Source: Pseudomicrostroma phylloplanum
Taxonomy: Eukaryota > Basidiomycota > Exobasidiomycetes > Microstromatales
DNA length: 64,000 nt
NCBI GenBank assembly: GCA_039545275.1
Contig: BCHS01000003.1
Span: 124,001 to 188,000, forward strand
Direction: 5' to 3'
Part shown: positions 11,237 through 21,555 of the stretch, piece by piece
How the letters are laid out: every line of letters begins with the position of its first letter
How positions within the stretch are numbered: the stretch's first letter is position 1
Notes under the pieces: model-generated
Seen by the model: only the letters and a program-made list of their open reading frames with translations
What the model was told of the DNA's origin: nothing
The model's database searches: none
Made by a program: the position numbers and the translations under genes

Positions 11237-11817
11237 GGCTGAGCAGCCAGCGCGATGAGAGGAGGTAGGTGGTGTGGTCTCTAGCAGTCGTGACTTGGAG
11301 AGCGAGAGAATGTGAGAGAGGTGGGGAAACTGAGCGAGGGGGGCAAGTGGATGTGATGCATATAAAGGGCGAGAGGGCGTCAGGACGAGGTGAAAATTTC
11401 TCGTCTGCTTTTCAGGAACAAGGGGGAGCTTGGTTGCTCCCAGCAAGGCATCAGAGATCACCGGGGTGAGTAGACCGTGACTGCCGTTGTGCCTCTTCCT
11501 CCGAGAGCAACAGATTTGCCGCAAGACCTGGGACGATCTGATCTGCCTCAAGAGAAGAGGGGCCAGATATGCGACGATTCAAGGCGAGGAGGGTACTAGT
11601 AAGCCGCAGAGTCCGCGCGTCGGAGGAGTGCTGAGCAAAGGGAGCGCCGCCGGGGCTCGCAGTGCTACTGAGTGCGAAGCGAGACTGGCTGGTGCGCAGC
11701 AAGTAGGACGAACGTCCGTCATTCTCCTCGCCTGCCCTTTGTCTACCCGTCAGTACGGCTCTACTTGCCTCACACCATTGCTCACCGATCGCAGTAATCG
11801 AGCAACTCAATGGCACG
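11237..11817. promoter_or_regulatory. Divergent intergenic region between gene A and the 87-bp-repeat gene
   Basis: About 580 bp. I see no RNA gene. Open frames here are short and in several registers, and a GCATATAAAGG element at about 11357 resembles a TATA box but does not obviously serve either neighbour's ATG. Confidence 0.3.
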
Positions 11818-12963
11818 ATGTCAGATCGCCCGCCTTCTCCTTCTGTTCAGCAGCTTGAGACCACTCACGACAGAGACGTCATCATCGTTAGGATCCCTCA
11901 AGACGCCAGACTTTCCCCCTCGATGATGCAGTTCCTTGCCCATCTCACCACTTCGCAGAGCGACCTTCGCCACAATCCCGCTTGGCAATCCATGAGCCCT
12001 CCATCCTTGAGTCATCCACCCATGTGTCCCCCATCCGTGGACCCTCTTTCGATGAGCCCCTCGGATGGAGGTCAGAGCTCGCGATGCCAACCCCACAGGC
12101 TTCCAGCGCACGTCCTATCTACCTCTGCTATCCGCCCTAATAGGCCAAGCTCGGCACCCAGCTCACCTGGTGTAGAAGAACAGCTACAGGCGGCAGCTGT
12201 TCATGCGCCTGCTCCTGCCGCATACACCACCGCAAGACCTCGAGCAAGAGACTCTTCCAGGGGCATCGGGAAAGCGATGAACTGCCTGCGAGTCCCAGGC
12301 GAGCCACCCGTTGATGACAGCGACGCGAGCTCGATCCTATCCGAACTTTACCATGGCAGTCGTTCTGACTTCCCGGTCCCGGAACCGGCTGCTCAGTTCA
12401 GTAGGCAGGTGGCCGTCGAACCGAGTCTCTATGCAGCTGGCCGTCCAGAGTCACCCAGGGCCTTCACGCCATCTTCCCCATTTGGACGAAGACTTTGCCG
12501 AGCTTCTTCGATTGGAGAGACTGCCGACTCCGCCCGCAAGGCCCAGAGCGATCAGTATCCTCCCCCATTTGGACGAAGACTTTGCCGAGCTTCTTCGATT
12601 GGAGAGACTGCCGACTCCGCCCGCAAGGCCCAGAGCGATCAGTATCCTCCCCCATTTGGACGAAGACTTTGCCGAGCTTCTTCGATTGGAGAGACTGCCG
12701 ACTCCGCCCGCAAGGCCCAGAGCGATCAGTATCCGCCTTTCCAGTCGCTGTGCGGGGCGAGGACGCCATCGCTGCGACTGATGAGGATTGGAGGCGCCCA
12801 TACAGGACAAGACCAAAGATCGAGAGGACTCCGCCTGCCCACAAATATCGCCTTACCACACCAAGCTATCTCAGGCTCCTACCCACTTGGCAGAGACTTA
12901 CAGAGACCTGGGTCAAATCGGTGCAGTAGACCCACCGCTACTCTGCCAACCACCCTCCAATAA
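11818..12963 (+). CDS. Hypothetical low-complexity protein with three 29-residue repeats
   Basis: The ATG at 11818 opens an uninterrupted 381-codon frame (MSDRPPSPSVQQLETTHDRD). The early part has VIIVRIPQDARLSPSMMQFL, which looks like real coding sequence, followed by Ser/Pro-rich linker and DDSDASSILSELYHG. Three 87-bp repeats follow. In this frame each unit begins PFGRRLCRASSIGETADSAR. In the next frame the same DNA reads LPHLDEDFAELLRLERLPTP, which looks more like a folded or motif-bearing peptide, so an unseen intron before 12478 could shift the true frame. A third frame stays open past the repeats to 12929 (TDEDWRRPYRTRPKIERTPP). No family is recognised; the 5' half is the safest part of the model. 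Confidence 0.45.
   Translation: MSDRPPSPSVQQLETTHDRDVIIVRIPQDARLSPSMMQFLAHLTTSQSDLRHNPAWQSMSPPSLSHPPMCPPSVDPLSMSPSDGGQSSRCQPHRLPAHVLSTSAIRPNRPSSAPSSPGVEEQLQAAAVHAPAPAAYTTARPRARDSSRGIGKAMNCLRVPGEPPVDDSDASSILSELYHGSRSDFPVPEPAAQFSRQVAVEPSLYAAGRPESPRAFTPSSPFGRRLCRASSIGETADSARKAQSDQYPPPFGRRLCRASSIGETADSARKAQSDQYPPPFGRRLCRASSIGETADSARKAQSDQYPPFQSLCGARTPSLRLMRIGGAHTGQDQRSRGLRLPTNIALPHQAISGSYPLGRDLQRPGSNRCSRPTATLPTTLQ
12478..12738 (+). repeat. 87-bp tandem repeat, three near-perfect copies
   Basis: Units are 12478-12564, 12565-12651 and 12652-12738. The first two match throughout and the third differs by about one base at its end. The period, 87, is a multiple of three, so copy number can change without a frameshift. 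The array is open in all three plus frames and in two minus frames. Confidence 0.95.
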
Positions 12964-13697
12964 GTCAAGTGCAGTTGCTCCCGACCTGTCCTCAGGATGC
13001 TACTCCTCGGCCCACGCTCACTAGAGCTCTCCCAAGCCTGCATAAGACCGAAGACAGCCCGAAATCCGGTCTTTGCGAATTAGTGCTCGTCCGAATCCAG
13101 GCCAATCGGAGCAGGCACTCGTGCTCATCTGAAGCCGAAGATTCCCTGTTCCTCGCACACAGCCCTATTCGATGTAGCTGCAAAGATGATGTTCGGTGAC
13201 GATGGATCGCAGTGTGTGCAGTCCCGTGTGAAGTCTGACTCGTTGAGTAATGGGTATGGGGCTCCGTCTGTTCCGGTTGGGGTGCTTCCCGGGCTTGAGA
13301 GGGCGGAAGCTGCTGGTCTGCCCACACCCAGATCAGATTCCCGCCGACTTTGAGACATTCTTCCCCACACAGGCAGGTCTAGGCACCTCAGCAGAGGAAA
13401 GGCCGCGCGGGGACTTCGCGGCGATTCAGCCGGCTGAGGCAGCCAAGCCCATGCACCCCGCATCCCCGGTGATTGGTGGAATAGCCGGCTTAGCCTGACC
13501 CCCGACCACACCCAGAGCTCCCGTCGTCAGCTTCCTCTCTCTCCCTCTCTTCCTCTGCCATACTTTCCCATGACCTGACTCATTCCTTCCCTCGCCTTCC
13601 TCCATAAGTCCACTCTTGCGCTTCCCTCTTGCCTTCCCTACTATACCTTCCTCCTCCACGTTCCCCCTTCATCCCCATCCCACTCATCCTTCACATC
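12964..13697. promoter_or_regulatory. Upstream region of the GH3 beta-glucosidase
   Basis: About 730 bp with no supported gene. The last 200 bp (13500-13697) is a strongly pyrimidine-rich tract (CTCTCTCCCTCTCTTCC and similar) leading into the ATG, as is common in fungal promoters and leaders. No carbon-repressor site cluster stood out on reading. Confidence 0.35.
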
Positions 13698-16388
13698 ATG
13701 AGGCTGCTCACAAGTGCCAGCCTCCTCTTCCTCGCTGCAGGCTCCCTGGCCTCAGCTGCGCCCCTCGACGACGACGCCACTCTCCTGCTGCGCGACTGGG
13801 CCACCCTCTCGCCTCAGCGACGGCAGCAGCAAGACAACAATGCCACTGTGGGCACGTACACTGGACCCTACGCTTCTGGCGGAGCATGGGCAGACGCCTT
13901 CTCGCAAGCCAAGGCGCTCATCGCTCAGATGACACTTGAAGAAAAAGTCAACGTAACAACGGGCCATGCTGGACCCTGTGCCGGGAACACAGGCGCTGTC
14001 CCACGCCTAGGCATCGGAGCACTCTGTCTGCAAGATGGCCCAACTGGTGTACGTCCTGCGCGCCGCACCTCCCAATTCCCGCAAGAAGTGACAATGGCCG
14101 CAGCCTGGGACCGAGAGCTGGCAGCAGAGCGAGCCCAAGCTATAGCTGAGGAGATGCACGACAAGGGCGTCAACTTCTGGCTCGGACCCGTCACTGGCGG
14201 ACCTCTGGGACGATCTGCGCTAGCAGGCCGCAATTTCGAAGGCTTCAGCCCTGATTCTTACCTGAGCGGCGAGAACAGCTTCGCAAGCGTACGGGCAGCA
14301 CAGAAAGTTGGCGTCCTGGCCGTTTCCAAGCATTTTATAGCCTACGAGAGTGAGACTTTTAGAGATGCTTACGCGCCGAACCAGTCTGTGATTGACGCAA
14401 ATGGGGAGAATTATCAAAGGGTGCTGAACCAGCTGCCCATAGATTCTCAGCTTGACGATAAAGCGACGCATGAGGCGTACATGTGGTCCTTTGCCGAGGC
14501 AGTCCGTGCAGGGTGAGTCGAATGAATCAAGCTGAAGAGACGGTTCGACGGTCAGGTACTGACTCCTGCTCCTCCGCCCATACTGCCGTCCATGCCACTC
14601 CAGTACAGGGTCGGTAATGTGCTCTTACAACAGGGTTAATGGAAGCCACGCCTGTGAGAATAATTACGCAATGAACGAGCTTTTGAAGGGCGAACTCGGC
14701 TTTCAGGGTTCCGTCGTATCTGATTGGTAGGTCGACAGCTCGGGTGGAGGCCACGTCCCACAGTGACTGCAGACTGACCTCCTCCTTTGCTGCGCGACTT
14801 CAGGGGAGGTACTTGGTCCACTATCCACTCGGCGTTAGCAGGTTTAGACGCAACCATGCCTGGGCAGGGCTACGCTGGCATCTTTGGCGACTTCTTCGAC
14901 GGCGATCTTCTCTCTGGCGTACAGAATGGAGCAGTCCCCGAGTCAAGGCTCGACGACATGGTGCTGCGCATTCTCGGACCTGCCATGCACTTGCAGGGCA
15001 ATTTCACAGAGTCTTACCCAGCCCCAACCTTTGACATCAACGATGTCGCTGGTCCGACTAACAACGTACGACGTGACCATTACAAGGTCATCGACCGAAT
15101 CGGGCAAGAGTCTGTGACCCTCCTCAAGAACAACCGGACCCTGGGCAACCATTATGGTCTTCCCCTCCGCAACAAGAAAGACATCTCGTCGATTGCTGTT
15201 CTGGGTGAGGACTCTGGGCCCAAGATCCATGGTTACACATCGTGCGGAGACTTTGGCACGGCTTGCGCCTATGACACACCTCCTGGCCAGAACGGAACTC
15301 TCAGCGCAGGCGGCGGATCGGGCTGGTGAGTCACGGCCCCTTGATGCTTCGACGACCGTTGTTTGGTCTCTGACCCTTCCCTTCTTTCCCTCCTCACCTC
15401 CAGGTCGTATCCTCCTTACGTCTCAGACCTACTTGCGGCAGTCAGCTTTGAGGCTCGTGGAGGAGGGTTCGACATCAACTCCGATACGGACAGCTACAAC
15501 TTGGCAGGGGCAGCAGCACAGGCTGCCAAGTCTGAGGTAGCTTTGGTCTCTGTGAACGCCTATGCGCGTGAGGGCAGCGATAGGCAGAACCTTACGCTCT
15601 TCGGTGGGGGCGATGCGCTGATCGAAGCAGTCGCCGCCGTCAACAACAACACCATCGTTATCATCCATGCTCCTGGGCCAGTGCTCTTGGAGGAATGGGT
15701 GGACCACCCAAACATTACCTCCGTCCTTTTCGCATACTACCCAGGTCAAGAGGCCGGCAATTCTCTCATCCCCGTCCTCTGGGGCCACATTGCACCCTCT
15801 GGCCGTCTTCCCTTCACCATTGCCAAATCTGCCGACGACTACCCGGACATTCAGCGCAATTACCCTCTCGACCCCAGCGTCTATTTTGAAGAGAGCACCG
15901 ACGTAGACTACAAGCTCTTCGAACGCCGCGGTACGGAGCCAAGGTACCACTTTGGGCACGGCCTCAGCTACACCACCTTCTCTTTCGACTCGCTGAGTGT
16001 GCAGTACAACTACAGCGCTGACTCCACTTCGCTGCAGAAGACCAATGAGCGCTTCGATGCCACGTACGGGCAGGGTGACTCGCTGTACGACCAGCTGCTC
16101 ACCGCGAGCGTCTCGGTGACCAACGAAGGAAGCGTTGCGGCAAAGGCAGTGCCACAGCTGTATGTGACGCTGGACGGCGTGCACAACCTGCGTGGATTCG
16201 AAAAGGTTCTCATCCAGCCCGGGGAGACGGTAAAGGTGCACTTTTCCCTCAGGAGGAAGGACGTCAGTCGATGGAGCGTCAAGAGGCAGAAGTGGTACAT
16301 CCCCGATGGGGACCTGTTGTTCGAGGTGGGCAAGAGCGTGGGACACTTGAGCACCAAGGCGACCTTCGCATTCACTGCCAATCAGTAA
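13698..16388 (+). CDS. Secreted beta-glucosidase, glycoside hydrolase family 3
   Basis: Releases glucose from the non-reducing end of beta-glucosides such as cellobiose. Exons 13698-14512, 14604-14726, 14804-15325 and 15404-16388 join in frame to 814 aa. The ATG at 13698 gives a clear signal peptide (MRLLTSASLLFLAAGSLASA). The N-terminal GH3 barrel has MTLEEKVNVTTGHAGPCAGN, the substrate loop QDGPTGVR, KHFIAYESE and the nucleophile segment GFQGSVVSDWGGT, where the Asp of SDW is the expected catalytic residue. The C-terminal part has VLFAYYPGQEAGNSL, RLPFTIAKS, RYHFGHGLSYTTF and a final fibronectin-III-like domain (LRGFEKVLIQPGETVKVHFS). Several N-x-S/T sites suggest N-glycosylation. It is a complete gene of usual length for fungal BGLs, convergent with the nuclease gene. 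Confidence 0.95.
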
Positions 16389-16516
16389 GCGTGGTACGCA
16401 GAGGGACACTCTCTACATCTCCTGAGGAACTGCATTCAGCATGAACACTAAATCGAACAGAGAATCTACAATGAGCATGAAGATAGTTGGTCGTCTGCCT
16501 GCCGCCCGTCTGCTCG

Positions 16517-19500
16517 TCAAAGCTCCAATCGCTTCCTTGCCGGGTCGGGTATACTTTTGAGCGGCCTGGGGGGACGGTAGGGACGTGCTGTCGCGAGCGC
16601 TTCTGACTGACCCTGCTCTCCTCCCTCGGATAGATGATCGAGATCTACAGGCAGAGCAGTAGCGTCGTTCTCGTCCATTGCAAAGCGCAGCGTCGCTGCG
16701 ACCCTTGTGATCCATCTGAGAACTTCTGCCTCGAGGTCTTCGGCGTCGTCAGTTGCCTTTGGGAAGGCGAGGAAGCTTGGGCAACCGTGCTGCACGCATT
16801 GGCGCTCTATGCCTCGAGTGAGCTCATAAGTAGAGGAGACGGTCGTAAGGAGCCTGGCTCTCACTCCATCTGTCGAAAGGGGAGCGAGGAGGTCCGTAAG
16901 ACAAATAACGATCGAAGCCGATGATGGACGCGAGCACCCCACTCACCATCAATGACATCCCTCGCCTCCCTCGAAAAGAGCAGCGCCGCAACCCGTCCCC
17001 CCAGCTCAGTGCATCTCGCAAAAGCCACCACTTCCTCGCATGTCCGCCTCGTAGCGTTCCTCGAGGGACGCAGCACGAGTGACCAAGTGCCAAAGGCCTT
17101 TGTCAGAGTGTACGCCAGACCAGTCGAGTATTGAGAGAGGAGAGAGAGACTGTTAGATTTCGCCAAGGACTCTTGTAGTAGGGAGGTATAGACTGATGCG
17201 TGCAGGTCGAGGGTGGAGCACAGCTCGGATGAGGAGAGCGATTTGAGGTCTGGAGGCACTGAGCCGAGCTTGACCATCAGTGGAGACAGCCAGTCTTGCG
17301 GTGGATCTTCAAGAGGCTCGTCCACCTCTATATCCACCAGGGCTCCCCGAGGTGGATCTGCAGCTGCAGCTTTGCGGTAGCCCTCTACTGGAGGGATCTC
17401 AACATCTCGACTATCTGCCTCAGCCCCTGCAATGACGTCTTGCTGTCCTTGCTGAGCAAGCTCGACATTGCCACCCAACGCTGGCCGCGTCTCGGTATCT
17501 GGCGCTTGCGCTGCGCCCCCGAGCTCGGCATGGGCAGGCCTTGGACTTGGTGCAGCCGAAGACCTCCGACTTCGAGTCCAAGGCGGAGGCACCACTCCTA
17601 CCTCCTTGTGCATCACCTCCTCTGTCCTCCTCGCATAGTCCGGCCTCAGTTTCCTTACCGCTCGCCAGGCTTGAGGTCCTTCGGTCCCTCCCGGGAGATT
17701 CTTCAGTCGTAGCCCTGGCTCGATGAACATACGGAGCACGATGAAGTACCGCCTTGCGAGATCCTCGCTCAGCTCCGTTGTCGAGTCGATGGCCGCAGAG
17801 GGTGGCTCTACTACGAAGCTACTATCGCTCTCTTCGCCCTTGACAACACCTTCAGTCTGCCGCACGCGTTGGAGGGCTTGCGAGATGGGAAGGGCGACAT
17901 CAGGCTGGCGTTGAGGACGAGAGGTGGCAGTCGTCGCAGGCGCAGAGTACGCTGAGGGCACAACGCTAACATCAGCGTCATATCCCTGATTCTCGCCCTC
18001 TCCACTGGTAGGACGCGGCGACTGACTGAGGTCCAGCGTCTGCCTCAACGCCTCCCTGAAGCGCCGGATCTCCTCGGCTACAGTGTCGCAGTCTGCCACA
18101 TTCCCGTTGCCTGCGAGGGCAGCCTCGTACTTTGCCCAGTGCTTGCTTCCAATGGCAGTCCTCGCCTCGCCATTGATTCGTTCTTGACCCCCTGGACCCA
18201 GAGCGGGGCCGAGATACTTGGCAGCCAGAAAGTAGTGGTCGGGATGCGACGTCGTTGGGGTGACCGTAGCAGGACGAAAGGCTCTCACAAGTCTCTGCAA
18301 TTCTGGCAGGGTCGAATGGCGATCGATTGGACAGGCAAGCCAGAGCGGGTACGGGCTTCTGCCTTCGTTTGCTCTCCCAATCTCCTCGTGAAGCTTGTCA
18401 CTCAAGACCTTCCAGGCCTTCTTTGACGATGAGATCGGCTTGATGTAGACGGTCAGAGGACTCTGAGGCTGCCTTGGACTGGGCGTGACCGCCAGCTCCT
18501 CAGCGGCAGGTGGCATGGGAGCTGGACCCGTCCAATGTTGCGACAGACTCTCGAATGCATCACGCTCTCCAGCCAGACGCTCGTCGGGCGATAGAAACTC
18601 GCAGTCTCCCTTTCGCTCGCAAGCATGGAATCGGGTAGTCGTCTTGGTCGTCAGAAATGACAGTACAGGGTCGTCTGCAGCGGCGTACATCTTCTTCTTG
18701 TACGGGTCGACGTGTACACGGGGACCGGAGCCGCGGTCCGAGAAGGTCTTGCCGATTGCGAGGTAGATCTCCTCGTAGCCCCATGTGAAGAGGTCGATGA
18801 AGAAGTTGGTGTCCGAAGGGTACCGCTCCATCAGACTGATGAGATCCAGGACAGCGTCTTTCTTGGCCATTGGCCACTCTGGAGATGCGATGCCCTCGTC
18901 GTCGATGTAGATGTTCTTCAGTCGCAAGTCGCGAGAGCCGGCCCCGTTGCGGTCTCTTGTACGGAGGGCTTCTGGCGATTCTGAAGCTTGCGTTGGGCTT
19001 CCTTGGCTGTCCGGGCTAGCTTGTGGGATGGCCTGCGTCAGCACTACTTGAGTGGCCTCGATCTGCTCAGCTTGCGATCGTAGCATCGGAGACTCTTCCA
19101 TCTCCTCCTTGGAAGCGATAGCCTTGGCCTCTTCCCACGAGGTATATCGCTGCATTGCTGGGTTGCGCACCAGACCTTCGAGCCACCACTTTTCAGCCCT
19201 GCAGTCACCTGTATGAAGGACTGCTCCTCTGTGGCCTTCGACCAGGAACATCACCGCGCCGGGCATATGGTTGGCATCGAGTAGAGTCAGCTTGACCTTG
19301 ACTCCCGGCAGATATTGCACAGTCGTCGGCGTATTGAGGGGAAGCGGGTGAAGGATGTCTCTCGGGGCAACACTGCTTCCAGTCTCGCGCCTCCTTATCG
19401 AGGCTTCTTGCTGTGTGAGCTTCAGCCACTCGTATGGCCTCTTGCGACCATGAGAGCCCATCGCGACTCCAGCTTCGCCTGCTGTGCGAGAAGGGCCGGG

Positions 19501-19997
19501 CTCCAGACGGAGGAGCATCTCCTTTGTCTGGTACGAGCAGTAGATGGGCGCGGCGTTGTAGAGGGGGGAGTTCAGACCCTCGAGATGGTCGACGTGCTAT
19601 GAGAAGAGCGGCGAGAGCGTACAAGTCAGCTTCCAGTCCAGCCAGCTCTGCGCAGCTGCAGGTACAGCCGGACCACTCACGATGTGGGTGAGCAGCTGTA
19701 TGGTTGGGTGCGGGAAGCAGTCGTCTGTCCCAGCCAGCTCGAGATCTTGCCAGGGAGCGTCGGCATACTGCAACTCGCTGTTGCTGCCATCACCCTGCAC
19801 GCGAGCATTCGGTCTCTTGAGATAGGCGGGTATCCGCTCTCTTGACTCCGTGAAGCGATCCACACGGATCCGCGGATACTCGTGGAGAAACGAATGGCCT
19901 TTGCGAGACCTGCAAAGCAACGACACGAGAGGAGCAAGGTCTTCAGGCGCTCAGAGATCTTCAGTGATATATATAGCTTACATACATCGACTCACAT
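16517..19997 (-). CDS. Artemis/SNM1-type nuclease (metallo-beta-lactamase + beta-CASP), start codon split by an intron
   Basis: SNM1/Pso2/Artemis enzymes are nuclear zinc-dependent nucleases that trim or open DNA ends and hairpins in cross-link or double-strand-break repair. Model: 19997-19996 (AT), 19909-19681, 19596-16947 and 16869-16517, giving 1077 aa. The start MSRKGHSFLHEYPRIRVDRF has the Artemis pattern of Met-Ser ... EYP-x-I-x-(I/V)-DRF. The metal motif LLTHIHVDHLEGLN spans an exon junction. Next come VKLTLLDANHMPGAVMFLVE and GAVLHTGDCRAE. The beta-CASP part has DTNFFIDLFTWGYEEIYLAI, then a diverged C-terminal block. Unlike yeast Pso2 it has no N-terminal zinc finger, which favours the Artemis-like branch. 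Residues after about 450 are long, Ser/Pro-rich and not recognised; a structured end (VLRWITRVAATLRFAMDEND) closes the protein. Confidence 0.85.
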
Positions 19998-20256
19998 TGC
20001 CCCTCCTGCTGCCGAGGTCTACACCTCCTGACCCTCTTCGGTACGAGGAAGGCCTCGTATTAGCTTCAAGGCCAGTACGAACTCCTCCTACGCGCCTCCC
20101 TTTCCGCACCACGTGGCTAGTGTGGCTCTTGCTCCACATGACTTGTCCGACTGCCGAAGAAGTCGTTGCCGGCCATTAGACCTAAGTCCGGGTCTTCCAA
20201 GACAGCCCATATCCACCGGCCATCTCTGCGTCTTCTCCAACCTTCCTTCTCGTTTG
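19998..20256. promoter_or_regulatory. Short bidirectional promoter, nuclease / quinone oxidoreductase
   Basis: Only 259 bp separate the split ATG of the nuclease from the ATG at 20257, so start sites of the two genes must lie close together or overlap. No TATA box is evident on either strand. Confidence 0.45.
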
Positions 20257-21456
20257 ATGTCGCAATTGCTCAGACCCCTGACTACATCCTCGTCCTCTTT
20301 AGTCCGCAGGTCTCTCATCGCCCCTGCTCGAAGTCTTGCTCGACCTGCTGTTTCATCCCCTCACACAGCACTGGTACCCACCCCATCTCATCCCTTCTCG
20401 CTGTCCACCCGCAACATGGCGCCATCCACCCTTCCCTCTTCGATGAAGGCCATCTTGGTCAAGGGTGGCAAGGGAGACTCCTCGGCTCTATACTTTGACG
20501 ACCACGAACTCCCTTCTCCAGCCCAAGACGATGTCCTCGTCAAGGTCAAAGCATTTGGCCTCAACCGGATGGACATCATGCAGCGCGAGGGCAAGTATCC
20601 TCTCCCGCCCTCTGCACCAAAAGACATTATGGGTGTCGAGTTCTCGGGGACAGTCGTCGGCGAGACGCAAGGCACAGACTGGAAGGAAGGGGATGAAGTC
20701 TTTGGACTTGCTACTGGAGGAGCGTACGCAGAGTACATCAAAGTGCCGAGCAAGATGATCCTCAAGAAGGATGCTGGTCTCTCTTGGGAGCAGGCTGCCT
20801 CCATCCCAGAGGCGTTCTTGACTGCTTTCCAGGCTCTGAGGTTCATCTCGGACATGAAGTCTGGCGAAGACGTTCTCATCCACGCAGGCGCCTCCGGTGT
20901 CGGGCTCGCTGCCATCCAGCTCGCCAAGGCATTCGGCGCAAAGAGCATCTATGTCACAGCTGGCTCGGATGAGAAGATCAAATTCTGCGAGGGCCTAGGA
21001 GCCACAAAGGGCTTCAACTACAAGACGCAAGACTGGGGTACAGAGCTCGCCAAGGCCACTGACAAGCAAGGTGTGGACGTCATCATGGACTTCATCGGAG
21101 CACCTTACTACGAGTCGAACATTGCCTCACTCAAGCGGGACGGTCGACTCGTCTTCCTCGCCTTCATGGGCGGCTCAAAGACCTCTGTCGATCTAGCGCA
21201 ACTCCTCTTCAAGCGTCTACACCTCGAGGGCACTACCCTCCGCTCCCGCTCTCTCGAGTACCAGTCCTCCCTCGTGCAAGCATTCGTAAAGAGTGGAGCG
21301 CTACAAAAGCTCGTCGATGGTGTCGGAAAGGAAGAGGCAGAAGGACAACATAGGATCCAGATCCACAAGGTCTTCGACTGGGAGCAAATCAAAGAGGCAC
21401 ATCAGGAAATGGAGGCAAACAAGAACACGGGCAAGATTGTCATGAGGATCCCATGA
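20257..21456 (+). CDS. Zeta-crystallin-like NADPH:quinone oxidoreductase (PIG3 type), mitochondrial
   Basis: Medium-chain dehydrogenase/reductase without zinc; such enzymes reduce quinones with NADPH, often one electron at a time. It is a single exon, 399 aa from ATG 20257. The first 55 residues are rich in Arg, Ser and Leu without acidic residues (MSQLLRPLTTSSSSLVRRSL), a probable mitochondrial presequence; a second in-frame ATG at 20416 (MAPSTLPSSMKAILV) could give a cytosolic form. The MDR core has VKVKAFGLNRMDIMQREGKY, PKDIMGVEFSGTVV, the quinone-reductase sequence VLIHAGASGVGLAAIQLAKA with the nucleotide-binding glycines, and DVIMDFIGAPYYESN, all close to human TP53I3 and plant or fungal homologues. 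It is convergent with the methyltransferase gene, 99 bp apart. Confidence 0.92.
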   Translation: MSQLLRPLTTSSSSLVRRSLIAPARSLARPAVSSPHTALVPTPSHPFSLSTRNMAPSTLPSSMKAILVKGGKGDSSALYFDDHELPSPAQDDVLVKVKAFGLNRMDIMQREGKYPLPPSAPKDIMGVEFSGTVVGETQGTDWKEGDEVFGLATGGAYAEYIKVPSKMILKKDAGLSWEQAASIPEAFLTAFQALRFISDMKSGEDVLIHAGASGVGLAAIQLAKAFGAKSIYVTAGSDEKIKFCEGLGATKGFNYKTQDWGTELAKATDKQGVDVIMDFIGAPYYESNIASLKRDGRLVFLAFMGGSKTSVDLAQLLFKRLHLEGTTLRSRSLEYQSSLVQAFVKSGALQKLVDGVGKEEAEGQHRIQIHKVFDWEQIKEAHQEMEANKNTGKIVMRIP

Positions 21457-21555
21457 GTCGGTCGTGAATCGCGCAGGATAAGCCCAATTGTATTGATCTA
21501 ATGTACAGTGCAGAAATGTCTCGTGTGCTGCATCGCTCGGTCGCCAGCTCGCACA

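Noticed and set aside
12451..12859. Minus-strand proteins across the 87-bp repeats
   Set aside because: They are open only because the repeat unit lacks stops in most frames; there is no start or splice context, and the flanks close quickly.
13629..13697. Longer start for the GH3 beta-glucosidase
   Set aside because: The upstream frame lacks an ATG and would bury the signal peptide that begins at 13698.
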